Assembly: GCF_037975245.1 (NCBI RefSeq)
Contig: NC_092582.1
Coordinates: forward strand, 22,158,577 to 22,222,576
From: Apostichopus japonicus
Lineage: Eukaryota; Echinodermata; Holothuroidea; Aspidochirotida; Stichopodidae
DNA length: 64,000 nucleotides
Direction: 5' to 3'
Position numbers and translations under genes: made by a program. The notes under the pieces were generated by a model. That model was not told where the DNA came from. It ran no database searches and was given only the letters and a program-made list of their open reading frames with translations. Of the stretch, positions 22,278-40,900 are shown piece after piece. Within the stretch, counting starts at the first letter, position 1. Each line of letters opens with the position of its first letter.

Positions 22278-22944
22278 TGAACCATATTTTAGACAATTAG
22301 GTAACGCCATTCTCTATCCGACGCCCCTTTGCCATATTGTACGGTCACTAAAAACTCTGCCATTTAGGTGCCACAACATCTCAGCTTAACATAATTAAAA
22401 ACAGACTTTTCTCCAGGACAAATTTAAATTTGTCGCTCCACCATGCCAGGTAATTTCGTTATATTTCATATAAAGACGCAAGTGATAAAGGAAGTTACAA
22501 ATTATTTAGGGATAACGATTGATGAGTTTTTCGGGAATGATATGTGCTGCTGAACTAGTAGCATATTGACAGTGTCGTGTGCATAGGTGGATGCTGTGAT
22601 GAAAAACGTACTAGCGCCCTCTTCTTCGGCATTTAAACAAGTAGATTGATTTAGTGGTTGAAAGAACAACTGCATCTCCATTACAGACAATGAACATTTG
22701 GATAAATACAGAAAAAACATACAAAAAATTGAAACTCATGTGGCTAGATGGTGTGTTCAAGTACTCGAGTTGTATATGGAGGAACATTAAATATGTGATA
22801 TCTCCTTAACGGAATAACATTTTTCTTAGCTGTTTGGGGAACGGTTGTTCACGGTGGTTATCTCTGTCACATCGTCCACCAATGATTGTTGCGTTTGTGT
22901 CTCATTTAACATCACAATGCAACCTCTATACGGTAGTATATATG

Positions 22945-22958
22945 GTTACCATGGTAAC
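22945..22958. promoter_or_regulatory. Perfect palindromic X-box (RFX-type site)
   Basis: GTTACCATGGTAAC, an exact palindrome that fits the RFX consensus on both strands. It lies 1.3 kb upstream of the first recognised Lhx2/9 exon, inside its presumed intron, and 66 bp from a DR4 element. Confidence 0.5.
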
Positions 22959-23024
22959 ATATATTCTATATATTGTAATCCATTGACGGGTACTTCGATA
23001 AGACGACAGGCCTTTAATCAATGT

Positions 23025-23042
23025 TGACCTGGCCTGACCTTG
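23025..23042 (-). promoter_or_regulatory. DR4 nuclear-receptor-type element
   Basis: On the minus strand this reads CAAGGTCAGGCCAGGTCA: two perfect AGGTCA half-sites as a direct repeat with 4-bp spacing, the first in the extended CAAGGTCA form. DR4 is the spacing used by thyroid-receptor and LXR-type heterodimers with RXR. Confidence 0.4.
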
Positions 23043-23340
23043 TATAGCATTATTATTCCTCAATCATAATGACCTACAACATGTTGACATAGCAGGTTAT
23101 TATTATGCAATCAAGTCAGAAATGTACTTTGTTAAATCGTTCCTTTTAATGTAATCATTAAATTCTATTATGATTTCAGACAGTTAGGTCACTGACATAA
23201 TGTTTTAGGTTTTTTTTTTTATAGCATATTTTTCTCTATTAACATTTGGTAAATTATCATTTTCTTGCACAGGCATAATATATACACACTCATTCTTCCC
23301 CAATCTGTTTAATTGGAAATGTGAATAGGCTAATTTTTCA

Positions 23341-23445
23341 TTCAAACGATATGCAAAAAAAAAAGACAAAAAGAAAAAGACAAATCAAACGATATGAAAA
23401 AAGAAAGAAAGGACAAATCAAACAATATGCGAAAAAAAAAACAGA
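23341..23445 (+). repeat. Short A-rich tandem repeat, three units
   Basis: Three units of about 30-50 bp, each starting TCAAACRATATGCAAAAA or a variant and ending GACAAA. Confidence 0.6.
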
Positions 23446-26400
23446 AGGGGGAAAAAACTAGCTAGACACGATTGCGTGACAGTGGAGCTGTTTGTAAAGG
23501 AACATATTGGTTAATGAATTTCTAAGATTAGCTTTAAGATGGTTGATAACACTACCGTTCGAAATACACTGGCGTCTTCAACAAATTAGAGAGTGGACTG
23601 AGCGTCTGAATATCTAGGAAATCATGCAGCATATCAGGAAATATTAAATTGCTTCACAAATGTTCCTCGGGCAGTTAAACATCAGATATTTTGTTCATCG
23701 GAAATAGTTTCTAATCCCTTTCACAGCGAGGAATATCCTCTTTGGGAAATACTGTCTGGACACAGACGATACGCCTTCTGAAGACATGAATATTCAGTGA
23801 TATCATTGACCGCACAATGCAAACGTCATAACAACATCGTCGAAAAACTGGAAGTCATTAATTTGTATTGATGCACACATGATTAATATGTATGCATGTA
23901 CAGGAAAAAACTGTAAGGATTTAGAAAGAGTATTGTTCAAGGAAATACGTTATGATAGAAAATAAATATTAAGTATTGGATAATTATATGAGTCCCCCCC
24001 CTCCTTTTTTTTTGTAGTTTACCACTTCACAGAAGATAAATGAAAGTGACATACAGATGTAAGGAGAAAATGCCACAGAAATTGGCTATCTATTTTTTAT
24101 TGAATATTAAAAAAAAAAAAACTTCCACGGCATGCTATATTGGCGACGTTTAAGGAACGCATCAAGCAAGAAACTCGTGCAATTGTTTTAATTATCATTA
24201 AATAATGTCTAATCTATTCGTTAAAACAAGACTTACAAGTCATAAAATTTAACTGATCGTATATATAGACGGGGAAAATTAAAACCGCATAGAAAAAATA
24301 TATAAACTGTAAACTTTATTGGCAGATCAGAAGAAATACCAAAGAATATCGTTTTCTTGGTTTAGATTGAAAACATAGATATTTTTTTGTTATTTCTCTA
24401 TCTGATTTCGCCTTGCCTGTTACAATTCCCAAATATAACATCCGTGAGATGTACGCCTACTTGAGGTCTCAAGATGTCCGCCATACGTCTCTACGGTCAA
24501 GTTCCGCTCCCATATCGGGCTAATTTCCAAACCCCTGGAGAGGGGCTGTCACCGGCAACTGTAGCTCAATCCACCCCTTTGATTCGTTTCGCCGAACCAA
24601 TGTAAACATTGCCAGTGTCACTAGGGTGCATATTGTGCACGGAAATTGCGTGCGGTTACCAAAAGCTATGTGACGCAACTTTAGCGACGGGTGTTAGGAC
24701 TTGTTCCAAGTCGATTTCAATGCCTTCGTGGGATGGAATTGTAAGATCGTGGGGTTTAAAATCGTTGGTATGCTCAGTTAATGAGTATTGACTCTGGTGA
24801 ACCTCATTTTATTGATTTGATGATGTCATCTTGACGTGTTTGCATCAATGATTGAATTTACCTCTAAAATATTATTGAAAAGGAGAACAACGTAGCGGGA
24901 GTAACGGAACTATAACTTCCGCACTCAGTACAGGTCTCGACCTAATCCTTCGAATGAAATGAAAGTTTATCTCAAAAAAAAGAAAGAAAAAAAAGTGAAC
25001 TTAATGAAATGAAAAATTAAGAAAAGACGGGAAGTGACTAGAAGAAGAAATAAAACCGAAAATGACAGCAACTTGTTTTGTTGGTTATTTTTGACAATCG
25101 GGTTGAATTGTCGTATATTGGTAAAGCCCAGATCCTGGTCGATTACCCGATTAACAAATATCTCAGATGATAAATGCATCAAATAAACGTTGGCGAATAT
25201 TCGACTCGGTCTATCATAACGTCATTAAAGCATTGATACATTTCAGATCAAGTAACTTCCGAACAATGAAGTCACGAACAAGCCTTTACTTTCGACAAGA
25301 AATGTTTACATGTTGAACAAGTAGGTTCTATATATGTAAACATTTTTATAACGTTATGTTATTAAAGTGTGTATGTGTGAAGTGATTATACAGCACATCG
25401 TCTGGCAAATGATCTAATTCATTTGTTACGAATACCCTCGATTAATCGGAGCTATTCGTTAATCGCAATGCAGTTACAGCCTCGCGTGGAGTCAAACGGC
25501 GCCACAATAGACATGCTATTGGCCTTGACCGTCACCTGAGCTTAATCACCGAGAGACGTGCACGAAATATCCAACGGGAAGTGACTAACTAATAACACGA
25601 TGCCATATTCTGATAAATGAAAATATGCTAGGTAAGTCAAGTTTCTTCTTAAAGACAGACTACCACATTTCTAAGATTATCCACGAATGATTTTTCGTCA
25701 GGATTTTCTACAGAAGGGGGTTTGCATCCTCCCCATATAAAATATTTTGGTTTCAAATGCTGCTTTCTGAGGCATATTTTAGACTAGAAATTAGGTCTAT
25801 AGTTAGATCTAAACGCATGGTCCTGCTGATAACTACTTTTTGTTTGAGTTCCAAAAGGACTCAACCGACCTGGTATGCGCTCATGTTCATCATGCAACCT
25901 TCAAATGAATTAACACAATAAAATAAATAAATTTGGTATACGTTAAATTAGCCTATTTATATCGGAAGAACGTTTGTACGACGACACGATATCATACCAG
26001 TAACCAAGCTACAAATTAACGCACCCCCCCCCACCCACCCCCATCTGATATCTTGAACATGCAGGACAAAGGTGATCTGATCTGGCCCCAAATTTCAGCA
26101 TGCTATACCAGTTTTCCGAACTACAATTTCCTTTGAAATTTAAAAGAAAACTATTTCTAGATAATGAGCCGGTAGGATAAAATTATACAAATTTATTTTT
26201 TCTTAGTGAAGAGAAAATCGTTGAAAATACTTAAATAATAAACTGACAACCATTATCCTGATGATGACAATTTATAACGGTGTTTCTTAGTATATATCTG
26301 GGTCTCTATGAAGCAAACGTCAGCATAACATACACAGCTGAAAAGTTCCCTAATTTTTCTTGTCGGTAAAACTTAAGGATCGACCCTGTTTGAGAAGAAT

Positions 26401-27677
26401 CTGTTTGAGAAATTTCACCCCAAATTTTGTTTCAAAATCAGTGCAGATTATTTATCATCAATTGTGAAACAAGACAAAAGCTAAGATATTTCCTGAACAA
26501 ACCCAAAAAATCGTGATATATTTGGGTTCAGCGCCATTTTGTAGGTGGTCTTTGTGTATGAATAAGACGCCGAACTCTTATACTGTCATCGGTAGGCGGT
26601 GACAACTAACAAAACCGAATGAAATTTAAAAGAGTGACGATCGTCGAAACCAAACTAGGATGAGAAAAAAAAATTATCAAGAAGATGAGTCCATTATGAC
26701 AAAGTGACTTCTTTCGTGGCGTTTTTTCTTTTTTTGTCTGTTAACGATATGTAGACGCACTTAACCTCACAAATATCTTCAGGCTAATTTTTGTCAAGTT
26801 TATCTGACGAGCAATTTGCCATAACTCAACAGGTATCCGTTTAGAAGGTGTGTCTCTTGTCATGGTGCGATGGCGAACTGTAATACACACCATGGGAAAC
26901 CACCCGAGAGAAAGGCTCTCAGCCTCTCGTCTCGATATGTATTCTCTATCCACTCAACAGAAGAGAGAGAGAAAGAGAGCAAGAAAAAAAGAAAAAAAAA
27001 AGAAAATCCCAGCCATGGAAAATTTACCTTCTTTTAGTGTTTAAGCTTTCAAAGGCACCCTAGCGATATGACAAATTACACACATATTAGGAAAAGAAAA
27101 AAATAAACGAAAAGAGAAGCAGGGAACATGTCAAAAAGTTTGCAGGCGCGGGTGAGGCCAGGTAATATTATACCGGAGCCACACGGCAGATGAACCCGCG
27201 AAATACTTCCAATATGATACATTTTCGGCTGGGAATTTTGTCGATATTTTAATAGTTTTATTCATAACTTACTTCAATTCCAGGCGTCTTCCTAGAAATC
27301 AATCCCAATTTAAGGAAAGAGAAGCGATCCATATTTTGAGGCTTGCCAGATGCGCTTTCTTGTTTTGCTTCCTTTTTTTTGTCTTTCAGACAAGATACAT
27401 TTTATAATACAGGATATATGGACTAGTATTTTATAGTATATATATAGATATAGAATATATTCAAGTCGGGTCACAGAGTATAATGTTACAAGAAATGAAA
27501 GACAAATCTAAGGTTGCACTCCATAACTAAAATGATGCATTAAAGGTTACTTATATTGAAACCGACATTTAGCATGCCAGAATTTACCACCCAATAGTGG
27601 CCATTACAGGTTCGGTAGGTAGGTATGCATTTACTGTAGGAGTACACTGCATGTACACCTCTATATGATAATTCTTG

Positions 27678-27681
<4 letters not shown>
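23446..27681. other. Non-coding stretch in the presumed Lhx2/9 intron or upstream region
   Basis: No LIM-domain coding (no Cys-x2-Cys pattern on the minus strand). 24420-24800 is locally richer in GC without a recognisable gene. Confidence 0.45.
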
Positions 27682-27767
<86 letters not shown>

Positions 27768-27822
27768 TAGATAGATAGATAGATAGATATATATATATAT
27801 ATAGATAGATATATATATATAT
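27682..27822. repeat. (TA)n/(TAGA)n microsatellite
   Basis: Long TA run with an internal GATA stretch. Apparent ORFs across it are artefacts. Confidence 0.95.
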
Positions 27823-28575
27823 AGGAAAAATCAAAGTTTCTTGTCTTCTAGTTTCATTATCGCCCAAACACGTAATTACAAAGGCCATAGTGGGTTTCTA
27901 TGTACAACGAACATGTCATTTTACTTCACCAAGACATATTATTGTCAAATATCGACGTCGAACCCCCCCCCCCCCACCCTTCGCCTCCCCTCCCCATCGG
28001 AACCAGGGAGTAAAGTTGAAGAGCTCCATCTCACAAGAAAACATTTTGGAAGCTTTTCACCATAGTAGAAATTGCGCAACACCCCAGAGGCCCTACAGGG
28101 TATACCTTTAAGATGACAATACTGTACACTTGGCCACGACCAACTGTCGTCAGCCAGTTGGAGCAATTCTGTAATATTTAGGCCCCTCTCATATCTATAT
28201 AGTTCGTTTCCATATCACGCTTCAAACCACATGGTGACAAATACAAACAATTTACCGAACCTTTCCCTAATAGAAACAGGAGATTCACACAGCTCATTAT
28301 ATTGTCAATTCAAGTATTCTGAAGCATGTACACGAAAGTGTACAACTTTAAAGACAAACTGTCCCACATGGGCACTGTAGTGCATTCTTACACGAATATT
28401 CATAAATGGGATGTGTACCAAACATATAGTGCGAGTACACCACCATACGTACAAGTACAGAATTCCCATTGGTATGAGTACGCGAGTACAGTGTTCTAAG
28501 TACACTTTGAGTACTTAATCTTGCGATCAGTGAGGAGTATGCAGGCGCGTATCCAGGATTTTCTAACCCGGGGGG

Positions 28576-28700
28576 CGCGAATTACTATCTAAGCGGAGCG
28601 CCACCATCGGTTGGCGCGCAGCGTACAAGAAAATTTCTGGTTTTGATACCCCCCCCCCCCCCCCAGATCACCGGAAACGGCACTTCTCGGGCTTGAAATG
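28576..28700 (+). repeat. GC-rich repeat module, copy A
   Basis: Contains TATCTAAGCGGAGCGCCACC, then GGTTGGCGCGCAGCGTACAA, a C16 run, and agatcaccggaaacggcac. Confidence 0.7.
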
Positions 28701-29238
28701 ACCAACCAGATGTACACTTTTGGCCTGAGAACCAAGTATTTCCTAATAGTTTTTTTTTTCCATCCATAACCCTTTTGAAGATTGTCAACCCGGCACACGT
28801 CATGTTCGACCTGATCGCATGTCCTGTGGGTCTTTGCTTTTGCAGGTGATTCTACGTCGCGGCCCACAATACCCGTCAGCCCCACTTTTCAAGGTTTTAA
28901 GCTCCAAATTTGTTCAGAATTTTAAAATTCACATTTCTCGTGAATAAACTCACTTCAAAACATACCCATAATGTTGTACAAAATTTCATCTATGGACAAC
29001 CAATATAGAAAAACTACCTTCAATCCCTAACAGACCGGTCAAAATTGCACGAGTAGAGGGAAGTGTGATGCAGAATGTTGGTCAGAAATTTTCGAAAATT
29101 CAGACACAGTTAATTTATTGGTGTACAAATATTAAACCTCTTATAACGGCTATTATAAAACTTGGTTGAAGGAAATGAAAAAATAGCAGATATTTCCGAA
29201 ACCAAACACTGCACACAAAGGCGTAGGAGGCGCGGCGG

Positions 29239-29615
29239 CAGTGGCGGAGCTAGGGGTATTGGTCAGGAGGGGCGAGAATGGTCTGTAGAGGCGCTTTCGA
29301 CACTATCTAAGCGGAGCGCCACCACTGGTTGGCACGTAGCGCACAGACAAATTTTGAGTAAAGATACTCCCTAGATCGCCGGAAATGACCCTTTCAGGGC
29401 CTGGCTAATTTGCGGATAAACGAAGAATAGGGTGTCATCGCCAAATTACACCAACAAACTGTGACAAATGTCAATAAGTAGATGAGAGCGCAATAAAAAA
29501 GTCAATAATCTAGAATAAGTAAAAAGTGGTAAAGAGCTGAAAAAGGCGCCAGCAGTCCATTTGAGTCCGTCAGGGGGCGCATCCGCCCCCTGACCGTATG
29601 GACGCTCCGCCACTG
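29239..29615. mobile_element. hAT MITE with perfect 8-bp target duplication
   Basis: Perfect 12-bp terminal inverted repeats CAGTGGCGGAGC. The sequence cgcggcgg directly flanks both ends (29231-29238 and 29616-29623). Length 377 bp, no ORF of note. It contains repeat module copy B. Confidence 0.85.
29299..29398 (+). repeat. GC-rich repeat module, copy B
   Basis: TATCTAAGCGGAGCGCCACC, then GGTTGGCACGTAGCGCACAG and agatcgccggaaatgaccc; same order and strand as copies A and C. Confidence 0.7.
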
Positions 29616-29997
29616 CGCGGCGGGGGTGCAGCCCCTAATTCGCCATTACTAATGTAAAAGAAACTTTTGACATAATTGGACCTCCATGCTTTTTATACAT
29701 CTACATGAGACATGTCGTTGTTTACATTGCATCCCGCGGTATACTGCGCAATTTGAACAGACCGTACGGTACATGATGGCATGCGATGTAATAACCGATG
29801 CTTGCTTATATGATATTGACATTGACACGTTGAACGCGCGCTTGGCGCGCGAAAACTTTTGGTTATTTTTTCAGGCAAGTCGGACAGTTTGAGGCTTTTC
29901 ATCCTGGAACGCCATTTTCATACTCACTGATATGATGTGATATCTGCTGTTTGCGTTACAAATTCGAACAGGCGCGTAGCGAGGAATTTGCCAAGGG

Positions 29998-30160
29998 AGG
30001 GGCGAAGCCTGTAGGCAAATTATCTAAGCGTAGCGCCACCATAGGTTGGCGCGAAGCGTACAAGAAAATTTTGGCCGAAAATGCCTCCCAGATCGCTGGA
30101 AATGGCACTACCCAGGACCATTTGTTAGCGCGAAGCGTACAAGCAAATTTTGGCCTTTAA
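29998..30160 (+). repeat. GC-rich repeat module, copy C and a partial copy
   Basis: TATCTAAGCGTAGCGCCACC, then GGTTGGCGCGAAGCGTACAA and agatcgctggaaatggcac. A partial repeat (gcgcgaagcgtacaagcaaa) follows at 30127. Confidence 0.7.
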
Positions 30161-30694
30161 GCACTTTCTATTTTGAAATTACTTAGCGATATCATTTAAA
30201 AAAATGCTGAATGGGGGGGGGGCGGTCGCCCCCATCCCAAAATGCGTCATGTTCCCCGGCGACACGGTCGAGTTCGAGACCAGCCACAGTTGGTTTCATA
30301 GCACAATTGTACACACGCGTTATGATAAACCCATATATAGTATATATATAGATCATTAGTGAGAGAGGAAAATAGAACCGTCAAAAAAATGGAGTTGTCG
30401 GTGTAAGGGGTAGGGTGAGGCACACTTTTACGAAATCATTGATCCGTCACTGGCTACCCTTCAGCGCTGTAATGATGTAACTGTTCCTCTTTCCCTTCGG
30501 TGTCTTCGCGTTTTTCTTTTACTCCCTCCTTTTCTCCTTCTTCTCTCTTTCTTCTTTTCCCTCCCTTCCTCTCCTCCTCCTCTTTTTCCCCTCTTTTTCC
30601 CCTCTTTTTTCTTCTCTTTTTTTTTCTCCTCTTTTTCTTACCCGGGGGGCGCGCGCCCCCAACGCCCCCCCCCCCTGGATACGCACCTGGTATG

Positions 30695-36683
<5,989 letters not shown>

Positions 36684-37460
36684 CGTCACACACTGGCATT
36701 TCACGTATACCTTACATTCTGTTAATAATAGCCTATATACTGCAGCATCGGTATTTACACCATATATAACACAGTGTAGATAATTTGTGGACTCCTGATT
36801 TTTATGATCGTCATATCATTTGTCTTCTTAAATTCTTTTCCCTATTGCAATCTCATATGAATTTTATTATTTATGTCTCTAGGGGATGTTAATGTCTATA
36901 CTATTGCTTCTAATCACAATGTTATTAAGAAAGGTAAGCATTTCAAAGTTAAACAGGCTAACAAAACCCCACTCATCCATCTTCCATACAGAAAGAAAAG
37001 CAACTGAGTTATACATAATGACTAAGGTAAACAGTTTACCTTTGTTGATTTAAAGCCTCTTTCGGTCGTTAACTTCCAAACAACAAGGTTTACACTTTCG
37101 AAAACAAAACAATGTTAAAGCATATCGGAAAAGTACAGAACTGACATGTCTGAGTGTTGTGACAGAAAATCACACAATAATATTTAGACACTGTTTGGGC
37201 GAATATATAAGCATTGTGAACAAGTTAATGTTGGACGGTCATATCAATACATCTACTCTAAAATTGTGCAGCTTGACGTAGTTTTAAATCTTACATCGAA
37301 AACTGCGATTTCAGAAACAATCATAACAGATTTTCCCCTTTCAGCGAGCTCTAAATCTTCAGATCTGGTTTACGATCATTGTCAGGGTGGTATATACTTA
37401 ATGAACAATACGTCATTATTTTTACTGTTGACATGGCTATATATATATATATATATATAA

Positions 37461-37590
37461 AAATGAAAATCGTAATGAGTTGGAAAATCAAGAACAGTGA
37501 AAAAACTTTCAGCCTCCACCGGGATTCGAACCACGGGCCTCCCGCTCTGTACGCGGACACCCTAACCACTAGGCTATGGACGCTGATTGT
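37461..37590 (-). repeat. tRNA-derived SINE
   Basis: On the minus strand: A box TAGCCTAGTGGTTAGG (37561-37576) and B box GGTTCGAATCCCGG (37519-37532), with a tRNA-like anticodon stem CCGC/GCGG around a 7-base loop and 6 of 7 acceptor-stem pairs. The T stem is broken, and an AT-rich tail runs into TA repeats. This excludes a functional tRNA but is typical of a tRNA-headed SINE. TA microsatellites bound it on both sides. Confidence 0.75.
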
Positions 37591-37681
37591 ATGTCCAGAG
37601 GTTCGAAACCGGTAAGGAAGATCGTAATTCCACTGTAGGCGTTTGTCACCTATATCGAACAATACTAGTTCTGTTTTTGGT

Positions 37682-37850
<169 letters not shown>

Positions 37851-37912
37851 ATATACATACCAATAACGTACATTATCAACAACTAACATATACGAACAGT
37901 CTGTCCCTTTAA

Positions 37913-40900
37913 GAATGGAACGAGATTTTTTTACAATCTACCACAGCCAAGAAGACCTCCATAGCATGAAAACATTTAACGGCTGCTATTCAATGATTTG
38001 AACGAACAATTTAGTCGGTAACGAGCGTTCTGACGGGCTCCATTAGCCGCCATTTTATCAATACGAGATGGCAGGCAGACCCCAAGAGCAGACATTTACT
38101 GCTTTACTTAAATCATACCAAAGTAATTCTATTATAGTTTTATGGATCGTTTTAGGAGGCTTGTTCCATTCCAATGTTTATTCGTACATATCACTTTATT
38201 TATGATATGATACACTTTTTTTATTTTGCAATGTTCTGCGGTTTCGTCTTTTCTAACTTGTGACCAGATGCATTACTGCTTTATTTCTTTTATGTTTTTG
38301 TTTGTTATTTAACAGTCATATGGAAACGTTAAGGTGCCGTCAACATTGTTACGATCTTAATTTTCTGTACTAATAGTAGTAATTTTCAATAAAATTATTA
38401 ATTTGCGGTCAATATGATAGCAGTTTGCTCTTTTTTGCCAGAAAATGACAAATTCCTTGAATTTAATAAGTGAGGAATTCAAAAATATGCTGTAAAAAGG
38501 ACAAAATGATTATTTAACAAAAGGCATCAATTAAAATTATTTGAAGCAATGTATGTATCATACCGCTCATCTTTATAAGATGTCTGAAATATGTGGGAAC
38601 GGTGGGGGCTAAATGTGGGCGTTGGGGAGGAGCCGCGGCTCGGTGGCTACGCACTAAATTCGGCACTGGAGCGGTATGCAAGCACATTTTGAGTACTCCT
38701 CAGTGAATTTGGTAAATTTTCAAAAATCGCAATAAAATTAATCAATCTCAAAAAAAATTCAAACAACAATAAAAATAAGAATTAAATAGAAATCCCGGAA
38801 TATACGAAGAAGCAAGTAGGTCAATATATGACCATTTTTGGATGTTTCTAGCATAAATGCGGAAAACCCTTATTGTTTCAAATTAAGGCAGAAATGCATT
38901 GCTGATTATTGAGCAAACATGAATAAGATGAATGGCCTACAAAACGCGAATAATCTGTCTTTTACTTCAATTTAGGTCCCCCCCCCCCCTTTCTTGTTGT
39001 CTAAAAATACAATATGGACGGTAGCTAATATATGTTACGTCTCCTCATTCAAATCATAAATTTTCTTGCAACAATGAAAACTTAATAACATCTCAAGTTC
39101 AAAACGATTCGCTTGTCAAAACTCTGACACAGTCCAGATGATTGTTTCTTAATTAAGGAGATCCATTTGATCATCCCTACGCAGAAATGAACTCTTCCGT
39201 TTTGTTGTTGTTGGTATGCTAGCACAACCGTCACGATATCGAGTTTGTCAGTGTATATATCTCCATAGGCTTATATATAGGTTTGATTTGCTATACTTAC
39301 TATAGCCTACCTTATCACATATATATGACGCAGCACTGAAAGCCTAAGTTGATTTCACACACCACACAGTGTGCCTGATTTACACACGGCATGTGTGTAA
39401 ATCAGCACACCTTGTACCATACATAGGCTACATCGTATTCCTAACTTCATGTTGGATATTATAACTTGTTTATTGCCTATAACTTACCTATTGCAAGTCA
39501 CAATGTTGACCTATACCACCCACTATACCGTAATCATCATTGTTAATATGCTAGTTGTACCAACATCACACAGCACAAGTTCATTTTAAAGAAATTACGA
39601 ACATGAAACTGTTGTGTTCCCATCGATTGCGCAATCTTTGAAAGTTAGTCGGAGGGTGCATCAGTTGCCTTCGTAACTACATAAGGTTTACGATATACAT
39701 TCATGCATGCGACTAGAAGGACACACTGATGCAGCACATGTGCATGCGGACCTGTTCAAGGTATATGTGAATGTTAGCTAAGGCTTTATTCCAAGAAACG
39801 ATTACGCAGCAACCTATCTTCATCCTACTCTCGCCCTATACCCCCTACGCAGTTGACCAACCCCTCAAATTCACCCCTTATTTGCCCAATATATTCAATC
39901 GAGGGACATGTTTTCAATGCACTGGTATTCGACTCTTGACCTGACGGTTTCTGACATTCTCAAAAAGGTTTTAGATACCGAAAACGAAAATCTCTTAAAT
40001 GCCTGAAATATCTTCAGAATGTACAGTAAGTTTGGAAATCATCAATATAGTTGTTATAGGCTTTAAAAGAGTTCTTTTTACGTTGGATTCCCGCAGAGGG
40101 GGTATGTTTCTAATGAGAAATAAACTATTTCTTTTTCTTTTCTTTTTTTTAGTTCTGAAATGAATATTCTCTTGTCACAAAGATCGTTCGAATCACAGTT
40201 TCATCTTTTTTCCCCTCTCTTTTCCCTGTTTACATTCTTATTCCCTCTGTTTCTGTCGGTATTAATATCAAAAGTTGTATTTCAAGATGCTGTAGCCATC
40301 AAAACTCTGTAATGGGTGGCGAGCTCACTGTCACGCAGGTTGTCATATCAACATCTCAAGGAATATAGAGAAAGAGAGAAGAGAAGAGAGACAGAACGAA
40401 AGGAATAAAGAAAGAAGAATACCCAACTCTGCGTGCACAGCTATATATCCCTGCATAAACGTGCGCCATATGGATACCATATGCACATATACACAGACTA
40501 ACAAGCCATACATACTGAGTTGAGCTCTTTTGATACTATTTTTTCCCCCTTTCGCTTCATCATCGATGGTGATTTTTTTCCTCCCTGTTTTATTAGGATG
40601 CCTCACGATCTTAGAGCGTGTCCTCTGATCGTGTCCTATCTGTGTCGTCCGGGAGAAATCAAACGAGGGATGATGAACCGTCGAATCATCCCAAAATGAA
40701 GACGCCAGAAAGAGTAACGATAGATTTAAGTGAATTTACAACCCGTTTTTTTTCTTCTTCAATTTTCTGCACAAGGAGAGCCAACGAATCTTGCTTTCAA
40801 GAAGCAGCTCGCCTTGTTTCAATTTTTTTTTACGGAGAGATAAGAAGGTGGGTCGGATGTTTACCTGACCCATAACGAGGAGGGTATACCAACTTATTAA

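Larger units (their letters stand above)
28542..30689. mobile_element. Composite TIR element carrying nested repeats
   Basis: Left end CAGGCGCGTATCCAGG, right end (reverse complement) CAGGTGCGTATCCAGG, 15 of 16 identical. Directly flanked by gtatg on both sides (28537-28541 and 30690-30694), a 5-bp duplication. It contains the hAT MITE at 29239-29615 and three copies of a GC-rich repeat module. No transposase ORF. The ends could belong to two different members of one family. Confidence 0.5.

Noticed and set aside
24609..24791. 60-codon Cys-containing ORF as a possible LIM or zinc-finger exon
   Set aside because: Cysteine spacing does not fit a LIM domain, and it is on the strand opposite to Lhx2/9.
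30291..30307. GAGTTCGAGACCAGCC, identical to part of the primate Alu B-box region
   Set aside because: Single short match with no A box or Alu/7SL sequence around it; chance similarity to a Pol III B box.
37519..37590. Functional tRNA gene
   Set aside because: The T stem pairs at only 3 of 5 positions and the implied anticodon ACA is not a normal one; SINE head is the better call.
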